Of a DNA stretch of 64,000 nt, positions 21,990 to 34,149 are shown piece by piece. The notes below the pieces were generated by a model. It was given only the letters and a program-made list of their open reading frames with translations, ran no database searches and was not told the DNA's origin. Numbering within the stretch: the first letter of the stretch is position 1; every line of letters starts with the position of its first letter. Position numbers and translations under genes: made by a program. Origin of the DNA: Hymenopellis radicata (Eukaryota; Basidiomycota; Agaricomycetes; Agaricales; Physalacriaceae); the NCBI GenBank assembly GCA_015501595.1, contig JADNRX010000045.1, forward strand, positions 124,001-188,000, read 5' to 3'.

Positions 21990-22930
21990 CGTTCGTGGTT
22001 GTGAGTGAGAGCCAAAGGTGTCGACAAAGGCCTACAATAAATGAGTTTTGGTCACGTGCGCGTCCACCCAGCTGAATTACTTGGTTTGGACTGTCCACAG
22101 GCATTGCCCGGAACAATGGATGGACGGAGCACTGTGTTAGGGTTATTTGGCACCATTGATAATATAACGGAAGTCACAGCGCCATCCACGGGGACAATGC
22201 ACTGCCATCAAGAGGTGTGGCGTTGCAGAAACGAGAACACGCTGAAAGAATCAAAGCTAGGACACGGGTTTATGCCAGACATACGTTCGGAAAAAAAATT
22301 GTGCAATAGAGAGAGGTTAATCGCGCCAGGCGTGAATTTGGACAAGCCGTCTATTCAGACGTACACAGACCAAAGAAGGGATACATATAGAAATCTCGGC
22401 GAAAAGTTATGAGGAGCCGTCGCAATCAGTAAGGGTCAATCTTGGCGACTAGACCAAGCGAGCAGTCCTTCGTATATCGGGATTAAATCAAGTGTGTGCA
22501 TCGCCTAACTTGCAAGACACGTTCATTTCTGGTGTCAGTTGGGAGTCGACTCGGCCGTTAGCTCCAAGGAAAGATGACTTGAGAGAGCTTTCAGCAAAGC
22601 TGCTAGATAGTATTGAGGGACAGCGTTACACAGATTCATGGTAGACACTGCATAGTGTAAGTTCTTCAGCATCAGCCAGAGGTGGCCCAGGATGTCCGCG
22701 AGAATTCTTCGATGAGCTACGGGCTTCACCCAGAGTGCAAGATGAGATATACACGTAGCGCCGAGCGCGAGACATAGCAGGGTTAAAGGTTTTCAAAAAA
22801 ACAAAGGCTATTCTGCCTGAAAGTCAGTGATAACGCGCCCTCGACGTGTTCAAATGGAATAGCGCTCATCGTACATACCGTACTTCGGGCTTTCTACCCT
22901 TCAACTTGGCGAAAGCTGGGTGGGTACAGA
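21990..22930. other. Intergenic
   Basis: Presumed upstream region of the HMG-box gene followed by about 800 bp in which no exon chain is convincing. Confidence 0.45.
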
Positions 22931-22939
22931 AGCTGCTGG

Positions 22940-23356
22940 TCAGAATCCAGATTTTACTGACAGTGATGGTCCGGAAGGAACCGTGATCAGTTGGTGGTCA
23001 GGCGTTGATCCAGCCTGACTTCGAACCAACATGTGCCAAACAGTCTTCAAAGTCCTCTCCCCTGGAATTGGGATACATACAGGTGCGCACTTGAAGTTAA
23101 ATCTCGACGAGATATGCCAATCCGATCCCTGGCATAATGTCCAGGCGTATGTTCCATTTCTAGTTCGTTTCAGCTTTACTTCGCCAGTTTCAACATCACT
23201 ACTTAACATGTCGTATGCATTTCTAGCGACTTGGTCTCCGATTCGCGGGTAAAGCGCTAACTGCCATATCAGCCTATGGCATCCTGGCCAGAGCATCATG
23301 TGGTCTTGGTCAGACTCGCCGACTAGTTTTCCATGTATATAATGGCATACTCCCAA
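22940..23356 (-). CDS. Unrecognised, probably degenerate coding segment
   Basis: A 138-codon minus-strand frame has protein-like composition: LIWQLALYPRIGDQVARNAY, DMLSSDVETGEVKLKRT and NGTYAWTLCQGSDWHISSRF. A second protein-like frame, MLFVAGVDGFAEHVG, lies upstream at about 23.6 kb but is separated by stops I could not splice out convincingly. The two may belong to one gene that has decayed. I cannot name the family. Confidence 0.35.
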   Translation of the reverse strand: MGVCHYIHGKLVGESDQDHMMLWPGCHRLIWQLALYPRIGDQVARNAYDMLSSDVETGEVKLKRTRNGTYAWTLCQGSDWHISSRFNFKCAPVCIPIPGERTLKTVWHMLVRSQAGSTPDHQLITVPSGPSLSVKSGF

Positions 23357-23798
23357 CTTTTAGACGATACCCTGCGCATACACCCAGTCGTTACCGGAAA
23401 TGTCTCTGAACGAAGGACGGAAGACGGCCTCATCATCCTAGGAATCGACTCCATGATTCCGGCTTTCTATGTCTCCCAAGACGCGTCCAAAGTAAAGGCG
23501 CGTTCACAAAAAAGACCAGAGTCCGCACACGTGTGTCAATAACTTCGGTCACTCTCCTGTTTGTCGCTGACTTTGTACAGAACGAATGCTGACGCCCGAC
23601 ATGCTCGGCAAATCCGTCTACTCCAGCAACGAACAGCATCTTCGCGTAATATTTAATACCGCGGTTATTTGCTCATGGTCATAGCGTTGGGTCCACATCC
23701 ACTTTAGGCTGCGCGCTCGTCCCCAGTCCACCGATCGGCCTTTGTTCTCTCAGCTTCATTGTTCGGTCACGGTCGTTAAATTATATAAATACTTCGAC

Positions 23799-24423
23799 AT
23801 GGCAGACGCTCCCCAACTACAAACTATTCCTTTCATCATGCTTCCCACCCCAATCTCGACTCCTTTCGCGCCCAAGCCCAAAGCGGTGTCCTCCGAGGTG
23901 GCGCCTGCGTGCAATCTGAGGACGCGTCTTCTAAAGCGCAGAAGAGAGGAAGAGGAGGAATCCAGTTCTGCACGCGTTATAAAGGAACAAACGCGGGAAC
24001 GGGGCAGAGACAAAGATACTGACGTCGAGGATGGTACAACGGAGAAAAGCGACACACCCTCAGAGGAAGACGACGCTGAACTTCACGCGCCGACTCCGGA
24101 TGTGCCAAGAGAGAACGCGCATCCCATCCCCTACAACGTGTTTCTGCCTCATTTCCCCCTCAACACGGCTCCCCCCGACAGATCTACGACGCCCATCTCC
24201 AACACACGTCTATTCAACCCAAGGATTTGTATGACTTACTCGCGTACCATCATGCTATCCATAACGCTGCCCATCTGCATGGCTACCATTCGTCTGCCAA
24301 GAATGGGCAGAACTACACGACGACGACCCACACGTTCGTTCATAAGGTTAGCTGCTCTTCAACCTTCTTTGTCCTACCTACTGATAAATTTGTTTGTAGG
24401 GAAAAGGAAGAGGTTTCCATTGA
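23799..24423 (+). CDS. Small three-exon hypothetical protein
   Basis: Exons 23799-24137, 24182-24346 and 24400-24423 are separated by introns of 44 nt (GTGTTT..GACAG) and 53 nt (GTTAGC..TGTAG). All junctions are phase 0, giving about 175 residues. The first exon starts MADAPQLQTIPFIMLPTPIS and carries a basic/acidic low-complexity region (LKRRREEEEESSSARVIKE; DTPSEEDDAEL). The second exon encodes an ordered-looking block, IYDAHLQHTSIQPKDLYDLL followed by AYHHAIHNAAHLHGYHSS. The final exon adds only GKGRGFH. I do not recognise the family. Without introns the frame appears shifted at 24.14-24.18 kb, so correct splicing matters for annotation. Confidence 0.6.
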
Positions 24424-24569
24424 TTTACTGTAGGAGTTGAGATGCATGGGCTGTGTAATTTATTGAGGATTCCCTGAGCAATTTTATGAGAAGGAGTAAA
24501 GTATACCACAAGTGTGGCGCGATGAAATACACATGGAAATGAAGAACACTAGGCACTTTCCCCTAATAA

Positions 24570-27515
24570 GAAGCCGTACATCAAAGAACATCAGTAATAT
24601 TGTCACCGGCTGACGGTGGTGTGAAGGAACAGCACTGACAACTCAAACGCACTTACGAAAAGCTTCAGCGCTAAGCGAAAAAAAGGTGTGTGTTTGGTTC
24701 GTCAATTCCCCGCCCTCTGATTCTTCAATAAGAGTCGTACGTGCGCTGACGTTGATCAGACTTCAACCGGATGGTGTCTCTCGTGGAAGCGAATGGCCGA
24801 GACTGTCGGTAAACTAGACCTCTTCAATACGCGCTAAGTGGACTATGTAGACTATCGCACGACTCCCGGTTTACCAGTCGAAGCTGTACATGAGCGGTTG
24901 CCTTGCGTTCTCTCGACGGTGGAGGATGCGGGTAAAGTGCTGTTGTGCGAAGCTTGATTACGCCTGAAGAATGAATTCAATCTGCTGTTATTACTTGCCT
25001 CGAGGCGGGAATTGCTCCCTAAGACAGATATGCAGACGGCGTAGAAGGTGCGGGGCTGTGAAGTATCACTTCATCTGGGTATAGTCGCTAACATCGAATG
25101 CCCATGAATGCCACACCGGATTCATTAATCAGCCGTCGCAAGATTGAATATACATCGTTTCTCAGCCCGCCGAGTTCTAAGACGGGAGGGATCATTAGGT
25201 CTCAACACAGATATGTAAGATGTAGCAATAACGTACTCCCAGTCGCCGCAGAACCAACGCAGCACCCGACTTCATCCCCACACAGGCCGGGCAGCGTCCA
25301 CTATCACATCGACCGGGTCAAGTTAGCCTAGTCCTTCTCTGATATCCCCTCTGGCACCTTTTCGAGCTCCGCGGCAGAGAACAGGAAATTTCGTACATCA
25401 GTCTCACCCCGAGTTCGACGGAGCTGGAAATTTTTAGGCGGATCAAGACAGGCAGTCACTAAAGGGCACCCATTGAAGACAGCCGAACCTATCAGTCCGA
25501 ACAGATGTAGAATGATGGGAGCAGGACCGCGATAAATCCCCTTACATTTGAACCTTCCTTGACGGGGCCTTGCAACACACGGAGACCTGTATTAAACGAC
25601 AGCAACAGCATGAATATCTCCGAACAAGGGAAGTTGCGAACCTTGCAGATATGGAGGCGCTTGCGTTAGCGCATGTGAAGCGAGTGACGCACGCATCTAT
25701 GTGAGTTGCTTTATTCGTATGAAGAATTGATACCAAGTTAAGACAAAGGAAAGAACCACGAGATGGGTCGACAGGAACCGCCGCTAGTTGGGTGGCGTTA
25801 GCCTTTGTTCGTGCAGATTGCCGAATATCAATCGTCGAATCAGTATCCTATTGTCCCAGGGAAAGCTTCGGGTAGCTGCGGCGAAAAAGGGCAGGGCGAG
25901 GAGTGGACCAAACGGTGCTGTGCATGCAGCGAAATACGCCAGGGACTGTAGAGTTGACGCGTTGATACTGTCAAGATTGTGAACTGAAAAGAGAGGCGGT
26001 GCTACCAAATCGGGATTTGTGACGCGCACAATGAAAAATCAACAGTGGTAAATAACGCGCTCCCTCTTCTGTTTCCACGTTCAATCCCTGGGTAACGCCT
26101 GACTGGGCGTATATATTGACGACCGCGTGTATGGTTCTGTGCTGAACTCTGTTTCTGAGCTCTGGATCCGAGTCCAGATGTTTGCCGTCATTGACACTCA
26201 CCTCGGATGGTGTTTGGCCGCCAAAAGACACGCTGAAAATGATGCGTTTCTTGAGCAGTTTTCTACAGATAAAATCAGTTACTTCGTAAGGGACCGCCGC
26301 TACCTGACTGGGTATATCCGGCCTCGGATGGATACTCCATATGGGTTTGAAATAAACTCTCTAAGAAATCTATCATTTTCACCGTGTCTTTTGGTGAGCA
26401 AACAGTACTCACTACCCGAGGTGACTTGCTTCCACAGTTTGATCAATTCAAGAGACTGTCAGTAACAGTGTACGACGCGTGACAACTTTGACAAACTGAT
26501 ATCCCTTGGATATCCCACAGTGGGACTATACGACCCCAATAGGCTTCGTCCAGTCTCACCTCCTTGCCATGCTGAATGTTCGACTGGAGTTCTACCTTCA
26601 TCAGGACGATGTTCTTCCTGACGACTCGCAGGCCGATATTCTCTTGAATACATTCATTCCACTCCTCCACAGGAAAGTGCCGAAAGGAAGGCTCCCGCGT
26701 AAGACGATATCAAATTCTCTTTATTGCTCGTGTTGCTTTTCATCGTTCTAGACATCACCACGACTCGGATGCGTTGAACCCTGTAGCTCACTCGCGCGAT
26801 CAAAAGGTGGGTTCTTTTCGAGATCCTTTTCTGGATGTGCTATTGTGCTATAGCCATAGTGTTCAGGAGCTGCGTCTTCTTCTCGACGCAAGAATACACC
26901 GTCTGACTATGTTCGGCCTCCCATATTGCCGCTCATTGGTCAGGTTAAGGTTCGCCTGTAAGTCTGGTTCCTTTTCATTCAAACTTACCCGTCTTCAGGA
27001 CACAATCGTCGCTTATGGTATAACGGCCGGTCCATCAGCGTTCCAATTATGTCACTCCTCCTCGATAAACCTCATGAGGAGGGCTTGACAAGCTCTATGT
27101 TTGCGAAGCGAGAAACAAGGCAAGATGGAGCAAGGTTCAACCTCCTTTCTCCGAGTCTGCCCTGTTCGGAGACGGTTCCTTGCCGTCTCAATTGACGCTT
27201 CGCGCGCCTATCGATGCCCCTCAACTGCAAGTTGTCCGAATGTCAGTCAAGCAACTCATTGGGCTTCGGACCTACCCGACGCGCACCAGATCCGAAGCGA
27301 AGCGTCGAGTTTATGGCGGGATTGAGTAAGTACCTGCCGAAAAGAACCTCTGGACATGCGCGACAAGTGGATAAACCACTAACGCACGCCACGCCTGCCG
27401 GTTTCGCTCCCTCCTGGCGTAAGTAATGAATTGACTTTGATCTCTCCTGCTTTACCTTTCATTTGTCTGCACGTTCACCTTGTACATGACCTCAAGTATT
27501 TTCAGGTGGCGTACT
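24570..27515 (+). repeat. Inverted segmental duplication, left arm
   Basis: This segment matches 51030-53838 in inverted orientation. In the core (for example 25560-25880 against 52490-52820) I see only a handful of differences over about 300 bp, many of them C/T or G/A; the outer parts are more diverged. Matching frames occur in both arms on the same relative strand: a segment reading FPWDNRILIRRLIFGNL, then YVSAAICK-like, then HLFGLIGSAVFNGCPLVTAC and SAAELEKVPEGISEKD in this arm (minus strand). This suggests a multi-exon gene now decayed or unrecognised. I found no target duplication or terminal inverted repeat at the edges, which are approximate. Confidence 0.8.
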
Positions 27516-27584
27516 GCCTAGTCTCTTCTAAACATCCTACGATACACATGTCGAACAAGTAAGAATGTTGTATGTAGTCTGTCC

Positions 27585-28017
27585 GTAATCACGCCCCTCT
27601 TGGGTGGGAACCGGGTGATTATGTAAATCACCTAATTTGGTCAAGCTACCTTTACGCGTCTGCCCATGCCACATCGGCGTGGACACGTAAAACAGCCTCC
27701 AAGGAGGTTAGATTAGTGGTAGACATGAATAGGAGGTTGGTTAACCATTTTTTACTCATGGGAATAGGCTTAAGGGTAGGTAGCGGTTCGGGCCTGTGGC
27801 TGTGCAGCCACGAAGGAAATCCACTCAAGTGTGTCCTGTTTCGGCGTGGTTGGAGAACCCAGAGCTATGTTATTACATATTTAAGACATTATATGGCTTG
27901 TTCAAGAAGTATAAACTAGACTGGGGCAGTATACGCGCTGCGACGCGTCAAAGACACGTTGGCCAAATTGGGCCTTTACATAATCACCCGGTTCCCACCC
28001 AAGAGGGGCGCGATTAC
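27585..28017. mobile_element. MITE with about 50-bp terminal inverted repeats
   Basis: The left end GTAATCACGCCCCTCTTGGG is mirrored by the right end, which on the other strand reads GTAATCGCGCCCCTCTTGGG. The match continues through TGGGAACCGGGTGATTATGT into TAAA, for about 45-50 bp with few mismatches. The element is about 433 bp and has no coding capacity. The ends could carry a TA target duplication (27586-27587 and 28015-28016), which would fit a Tc1/mariner-type origin, but that assignment is weak. Confidence 0.8.
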
Positions 28018-28620
28018 AACAGGACTACGTACTGCCCGGCTTTTGGACAACGTTACTATGAAACTGCTGGCTATCCCTAACGGACATGTTCACAGGCGAA
28101 ATCGGGAGGACGACTTCATCGTCAAAGCCCATTCCATTCGGAATCCATCCCGGCTTTTCTATGTTCTTGAAGGCCCCGTTCCTCGCCGTGGAGTAAACAC
28201 GCATCTTCACACAGGACCAGAGCCGAGCGAACGTCGATATCTTTAATCACGGAGTACGAACCGCTCCCACTGATTCCTTGGGAGAAATTTCTTTCAGCAT
28301 TTACTAGGATGCATTGCTTATCTTGATACAAAACACATGTTACTAGAACGCGCTTCAATAATTGCGATAGCGAGGGCGCGCCTCACCCCATACCCCGCAC
28401 TAGTTTTCAGCTGAATTAGAACTCCACATACATTGCAGTGTCCCCACACCCCACATTGAACCCCGTGCGCAGTTCCAAGCAACTGTCTTCACGATAAGAC
28501 TACAATATAACCCATTATACATCGCATTAGTTCATTACATCGTCAGATCTATAAGTATGAGCATGAGGCTGCCACCTCTACTAGCAGAGAGTCATGTAAA
28601 GCAGAAAGTGCAACCTTCAT
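28018..28620. other. Intergenic
   Basis: No exon chain seen between the MITE and the small membrane protein gene. Confidence 0.45.
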
Positions 28621-28848
28621 CTATGCCCCCATCCTCCACCCCAACTCTAGCAGATCCTCCCATTCCTCCAAAGACGTCTCCTTCACGATCTTCTTTTCCG
28701 TGTCCAGGTTCTCCTCCACCTCGACTGGTTTGTGGTTCACCGGCTCCCATCCGCCCTTCTCGTTCTGCACCTCGATGTTCTCGTATCGGCGTAGGATGAC
28801 GCCGAGAACGACGACGAGGCCCATCCATGCGCGTGTGTTGGCGGACAT
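28621..28848 (-). CDS. Small single-pass membrane protein
   Basis: A single-exon frame of 75 codons starts at ATG 28846-28848. It has one hydrophobic segment near the N-terminus (WMGLVVVLGVILRRYENIEV), then a charged tail with Lys/Glu-rich sequence (KKIVKETSLEEWEDLLELG). The layout, one N-terminal helix with a soluble acidic tail, is common for small mitochondrial or ER membrane proteins. I cannot name the family. The frame is uninterrupted and its codon content is similar to the neighbouring PX gene. Confidence 0.5.
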   Translation of the reverse strand: MSANTRAWMGLVVVLGVILRRYENIEVQNEKGGWEPVNHKPVEVEENLDTEKKIVKETSLEEWEDLLELGWRMGA

Positions 28849-29502
28849 ATTGTGGAAGGGCGACAGGGATTATTGGGTTTTCGAAGGACAAGGGGATTAT
28901 TCAATTCGCGAATGGCGGTGGAGCTTGTGGGACGCGTCGTATGCGCGCCAATGTCAATGCCGCGGAGGGGGGGGTGTCGACTGTCGTTGACGAGACAGAG
29001 ACAGAGAACGATACCGAATATAACAGAATTTGAGTAGGGGCTTGAGTTTGTTTATCAGCCCCCCCAGCTGACCTTGGCATAAGTATCATACGCCATGCAG
29101 CGGGCGCTACCTCCTTTCGCCTTTTCGGGCGTTCATGTCGAGTGCGATCGCGGATCCCCGACTCGCATGAGCGATCCGGAGACAAAAAAGACATGCAGTG
29201 CGCCCAACAACTTCAGATCGAATAACGGAAGATTTGCGCAAGACGATAATAGACGTCGAGACTGATCTGCAGGCACGGAGGAACGCGAGAAAATAGATTG
29301 AGAGTATGATATGATACATACATCATCATAGACAGTCCAGCATGTATGTCCGACAGATAGCGAGCGACCGAAATAAAGAGGAATAAGTGACGGGAATATG
29401 TAAAGCAAATACATAGATCACAGCTGCGGGAAGATGGAGCACGAGGACACGGCGGTGGGCAGGGAGGACGCGAGGACGCGAGAACAGCGGCGAGCCTCCA
29501 AG
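28849..29502. other. Intergenic
   Basis: Contains the upstream region of the small membrane protein gene and the 3' flank of the PX-domain gene. No further exons seen. Confidence 0.45.
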
Positions 29503-30194
29503 TCAATCCATCACCCATTCTCTAACCGCCTTGCACCCTCCAAGATCGGGATGAAGCAGAATCGACGAAAGCCAATGCTGCAGAAGAATCCGCCTGCGGT
29601 CCAAGAACGCCGGACGGTATCGCGCCAAGGGCGCCTTGGGCGGCAGGGCTGGTATGAAACGCTGCTGCTGCCGAGGAAGGGTACGTCTGAGCTCGAACTC
29701 TAAATCCTCGAACGCCGTATACCGCTTGTGTGCATGGATGGTAGTGCCCTCCTTCGTTTTGATAACACAGTCGTATACGACGTACGCCCCGCCGCCGGTC
29801 ATATCTCCAACGCTTGTCCACCCACTTATTTGGACGTCGCGCGCAAAGGTGCGGCTCTCCCCAACGTTATCTGCAAGCCAGATGGATGTGCCGAAGCTCT
29901 CTCGGGAGAATAGTGAGGGTGAGCGTGGCCGGGATACTTGGACTGGACGAACGCCGCTGTCATCCTAAAATATACATCGTTCATTTAGCACTTTGATTAT
30001 TCATGAATGGGATAACACACCTGACATAGCTCATCATATAACCTGGCCTCTTCCTCGATGTCTATTTTGTTGGGAATGATCTCCAAGAGACCCTTGCAGT
30101 TGGCAAAGGGATGTTGAATCGCGGACTGCGTGGGGGTCACTGGCTCCGAGCTCGTACCCGTCTGTCTGTGTGTCGAGCTCATGGTCGCCGTCAA
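29503..30194 (-). CDS. PX-domain protein, YPT35-like
   Basis: Two exons, 30021-30194 and 29503-29964, flank a 56-nt GTGTGT..TTTTAG intron; all parts are in frame and encode about 211 residues. The second exon contains a PX domain: GAYVVYDCVIKTKEGTTIHA, then KRYTAFEDLEFELRRTLP (the RY phosphoinositide-binding pair), then PALPPKAPLARYRPAFLDRR, matching the PX polyproline loop and following Arg. The protein ends HPDLGGCKAVREWVMD. The PX domain with a short N-terminal extension and no other domain resembles yeast Ypt35, an endosomal PI3P-binding protein that recruits Vps13. A role at endosomes is therefore likely but inferred. An alternative start four codons downstream is equally plausible. Confidence 0.85.
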
Positions 30195-32300
30195 AGTTGA
30201 ATGAATGTGGGAAGGGTCGAATTCGACCTGCGGCTGTCAGTGACAACTGTCGACGACGAGTATTAGATGGTGGAAGGAAAATCTGGGATTGCTCAGGATG
30301 GTCTGGACTCCATGGAGCTGCGTTATGTAATGTTGCTGACGGAGAATTCAAACATAGGCCCCTTCCGAGTTCGTCGCAGGCGGCAGGGAAAATCGTTCCT
30401 TGGGAAGAACAAAGGACGAGGAACGTGAAATATGGCGAATTGGACCGTGTGGAAGGAACTGACAGTTTCCACAGCGGTTGTCGCAAGTCCCCTAGATTCG
30501 GAAGTTGCATTCGCTTCAAATCCGAACTTCCGAGCTACTGATAGGAGGTCGAGATGGTTTGTCGCTGAAGTTTATATAGAAGACACTGCCAGGCTTGGAA
30601 ACTGAACGGAAAATGAGCCAGCCGGACCTAGTGGGACAAGTATATCCTGTCGGCGTGAAGTGAAAAGAGGATGTTCTCCTTGAACTTACCTTCCGTTGTA
30701 GATGGTTGTTAAAAGTTCATCATCTAAATCTAGACAACGAACAGAACAGGGCACAGTCGATAATAAATTCGACAATCTTACTTTTCCTTTTGATTTCGAC
30801 CTGTCATCGACCTTGACAACATGTACTTATCAGTCTTACACTCGTCGAAGAGGCTTGTCAAAAGGCAAAGACTTACATTTGATGCATCAAGAGGTGGGCT
30901 GACTCTCAGGTCACATTCGCCATATTATCTTCAGCAACAAGTTATATAGCATCTGGAACCGGAGGGCGCGTATGTTTCGTGCCAGCTGGAGCGGAAATGA
31001 GTCTCTTGCCAACATGAATCTGTTTTCATTTGCCGAGTCTCGCCGGCGAATGTTACGAAGAAAAACGCACGATGGGGAGAACCAGCTTCTCTCTCAGGCT
31101 AAGTGCACCATCTCTTCGGTTGGAGAGTTGTAGTATGGTTTGAAAGTATCGTAGTGCCATGCTGTAGTCTAGCGTCCGGCGATCTGGAAAGGTCCGTGCC
31201 GTGTAATTGATGATGATGATGATGAAAGGCGGGTCCAAAGCGTCGCCAGTGTTAGGTAGGCTGAGTCCTCGAGTTCGAAGATCAGAGCTGATCTCCACAT
31301 CGTAGAAGAGAGCAGTCCAAAGGTAACGCCTCAAATGCCTAGGGAGATAGACGCTCGAGGTCGAGATGGACGCGTCTGACAAGGGACACGACGCGTCCTG
31401 CACCCCATTTCCATTTCGAGATAAGAGCCACGTGGTGGCACCCACAGAGCCTTTGAATGAAAAGAATATTTCTCACTTGTCGGTCCTGCGGAAGCTGGTG
31501 CAATCATTTGACTACGTGAAGTTTCATCCAGGGTTTTATGGCTGTCGAACGCAATGGCGGTCAGGAACCCTGGGGAGCCACGAGAAATCTACAGTGCTTG
31601 CTCCCTTTCTCTTAGGTGGCTTCGCCAAGGCAGAAGCAGGGACAGTCTGTCTCATAATATGCAACATGAAGGAAACGAAAGTGCGGAAGATGCCTGCTGG
31701 TTCCGACCATCTACAGAAGGTAAACGACCACCGTGATTTTACCGGCAGAGAGTTTTTGGTGGACCATCATCCCGCTTGCCTAAGAGAATCTAAGTCTTTA
31801 ACCCGTTCATTCATAAAACTTCTGTCAAGAAACTGCTAAGACCTAACATCTTTCGGTTTACACCTTTGGGAAACGGCCTGCCCAGATTGTTGACATTCAC
31901 CTTCTTCGATGTCTCAGCGACATCGAAGCATGAAGATAACATTATTCTCGATTCATCAGTCGAAGCCGTGTAGGGGTTGTCGAATGATATACAAGCGCCA
32001 CGGAATCGCCGAAATATTATCCGCGTGAACTTGACGATGTAGTTCCGAGTTCAGTACCGGGTACCCAAAGCGATGGCGATATAAGCCTCCTTTGATACGT
32101 TGAATGCTTCTCACCGTATACTAGAATAGATAGATAGGGTGAGAAGCTACACCACTGAGCATGGCCACAAACCTCAAATACATGCATTCGATCGACCGCA
32201 GTCTGCAAAACGAGCCATCAGCACGCGATGTAAGTAACGTCCTCACAGCTCGAAGGATTGGCAGCTGAGCCTGATTCCCACCACGGAGGCGATGTCCCAG
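30195..32300. other. Gene-poor stretch
   Basis: The first few hundred bases are the upstream region of the PX gene. Open frames near 31.05-31.45 kb (minus) and 31.37-31.84 kb (plus) have no recognisable domain or splice context. A GAT microsatellite is at about 31208-31223. Confidence 0.4.
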
Positions 32301-32309
32301 TTCAAGATG

Positions 32310-33060
32310 TCCCAGTACTTCTCTGATATCCACGCCGGCGAGTTCTAGGTCCGCGGCGCAGCGTACGAGAATCGAACATCAATCTCACATCCGGAGTTCG
32401 ACGGAGCTTGAAATCTTTTCAACTGATGTTACACATCAGGACAGCAGCCGCCTGCATTCTGACGTCCGTACAGGTTGCCGTAGTAGGACGTCGGCCGAAC
32501 CGATCGCTGGCCGAATGGACTGTGTGGAATGATGGAATCATCCATGTACGATCCGTTTTCAAGGGTACAACACACCAAAACCTGGAAGCATGTCAGAGTG
32601 TAACGTGTAACTCCGAACAACAAGGTGGGACAAGGGAAGAGGCGAACCTTGCAGATGGCGGCGCTCGCGTAGTACATGTAACATGTGAAGAAAGACTTAA
32701 GTGACGCATCCGCATCTGATTATTGGACCATAGCGGCCGACGAATAAAGCAATGCACAGTATAGGCGAGGACAAACAAGGCCACGAGATGCACAGGAACG
32801 GAGCGGTCGCAATAGATTATGTGAAGTGGCGTTAGCCTTTGTTCTTGCCGAATATCAACCGACGAAATTCGAATCCGTGTCCAATTGTCCCAGGGAAGGT
32901 TCGGACAAGCGCGGGGCTAGAAGCAGCCACAAAGGTAGCGGCAAGGACAGCAACAGAAGATGTCAGGAACACTTGGGTTTCATTGAATGATGAATCAGGA
33001 TATCCGTTAGTGTTTAACTGTCGCAAGAGGCCTGCCACATGGTGGTAAGAGAGGAGTACG
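32310..33060 (+). repeat. Diverged third copy of the duplicated segment
   Basis: This stretch matches 25335-25980 of the left arm in the same orientation but at clearly lower identity. Shared landmarks are CTCTGATATCC at the start, GAGTTCGACGGAGCT, GCGAACCTTGCAGAT and TAGCCTTTGTTC. On the minus strand it keeps a hydrophobic frame ending RTFPGTIGHGFEFRRLIFG, parallel to RSFPWDNRILIRRLIFG of the left arm. Sequence around 33.9-34.1 kb also shares CTTCGGACCTACCCG with 27.27 kb. The conservation of that frame across three copies suggests a real ancestral gene. Confidence 0.55.
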
Positions 33061-34149
33061 GCACGGGATTATTACGCGACGCGCAGGCGAAATCAACAGA
33101 GGCAAACAACACGTTCTTTCTTTCCACCATGAACAAGGTTTGACCGTACCAATCATTGGCTGTACTTACGATTCACCCCCCACTTTAAGTTCTAGGCTCT
33201 TAATGAAATCCTCGCTTCCCTTGCTTTTGGAAATCAATATTTCTTCCCACCAGTTTGCAATATCTTTTGGACAATCAAGCAAGTGTCATGACGATCCACC
33301 CAAAAATACGTCTTACGCGCTGGCACCTATACCTTACTCCAAAGCGCCGAAGAGACGGCGAGCCAGCATGAAGGAATTCGCCGTCGCGTTATTTCACAAC
33401 TTGAAAGTTGACATCAAGGACGATTTATCGGCCCTTCTTGCTGCGGCTGCCTTTCAGCTTTCCAGACAGTAGCCGAATGAATGGAGAACGAAAGCAATAG
33501 GGACCGCGATGCGTACGTGGATCATCGCGTGCAATTAAAGGGTACGTCCTTTTCTTTCAGGCGGGACGAAGTGTTGATCACATCTACAGCAGTTGCAGTA
33601 GACGCGCTGTGCTCTTCTAAAACGCGAATTCATTCACACGCCGGCTGTCCGCTTCGTATTCTAGTCATTCTCGCACAGGTTGGAGTCGGCGTACCCCGGA
33701 TTGCAAGACCGGTTCCTTCATTAAATCATCACCCAACCTTACCCCTTCTTAGCTATTACTTACGGTATCACGGCCGGCGCCCTTCAATGTTCAATCCATA
33801 AAAGCATTGACCAGTATCCCATTATGGCACTTCTTTGATAAACATCACGGTAAGTCTCCCCCTCCATGAGGCTCTACGTTAACAAGCCTAAATAGTTGCA
33901 AGCTTCTTTAGCCTTTTCTGCCCTGCGAACGCAGTTCTCGTCTTCTCCGAGTCGCTTCAGTCAATTTCCTAGCTATTCGACCTGTCATAATCGATCAACA
34001 GTTGCTGTACTCGGCTTCGGACCTACCCGTTGGCGTAGCGCGGCAAACTCTCGAATCCGGTCGTCTGATGGCCCGTCTGCATATCTGGTTGATCCCAGAC
34101 TGTACTGTGTACAATTACTAAGGGCGGGATCGGATGCATTGTGAAGGTT

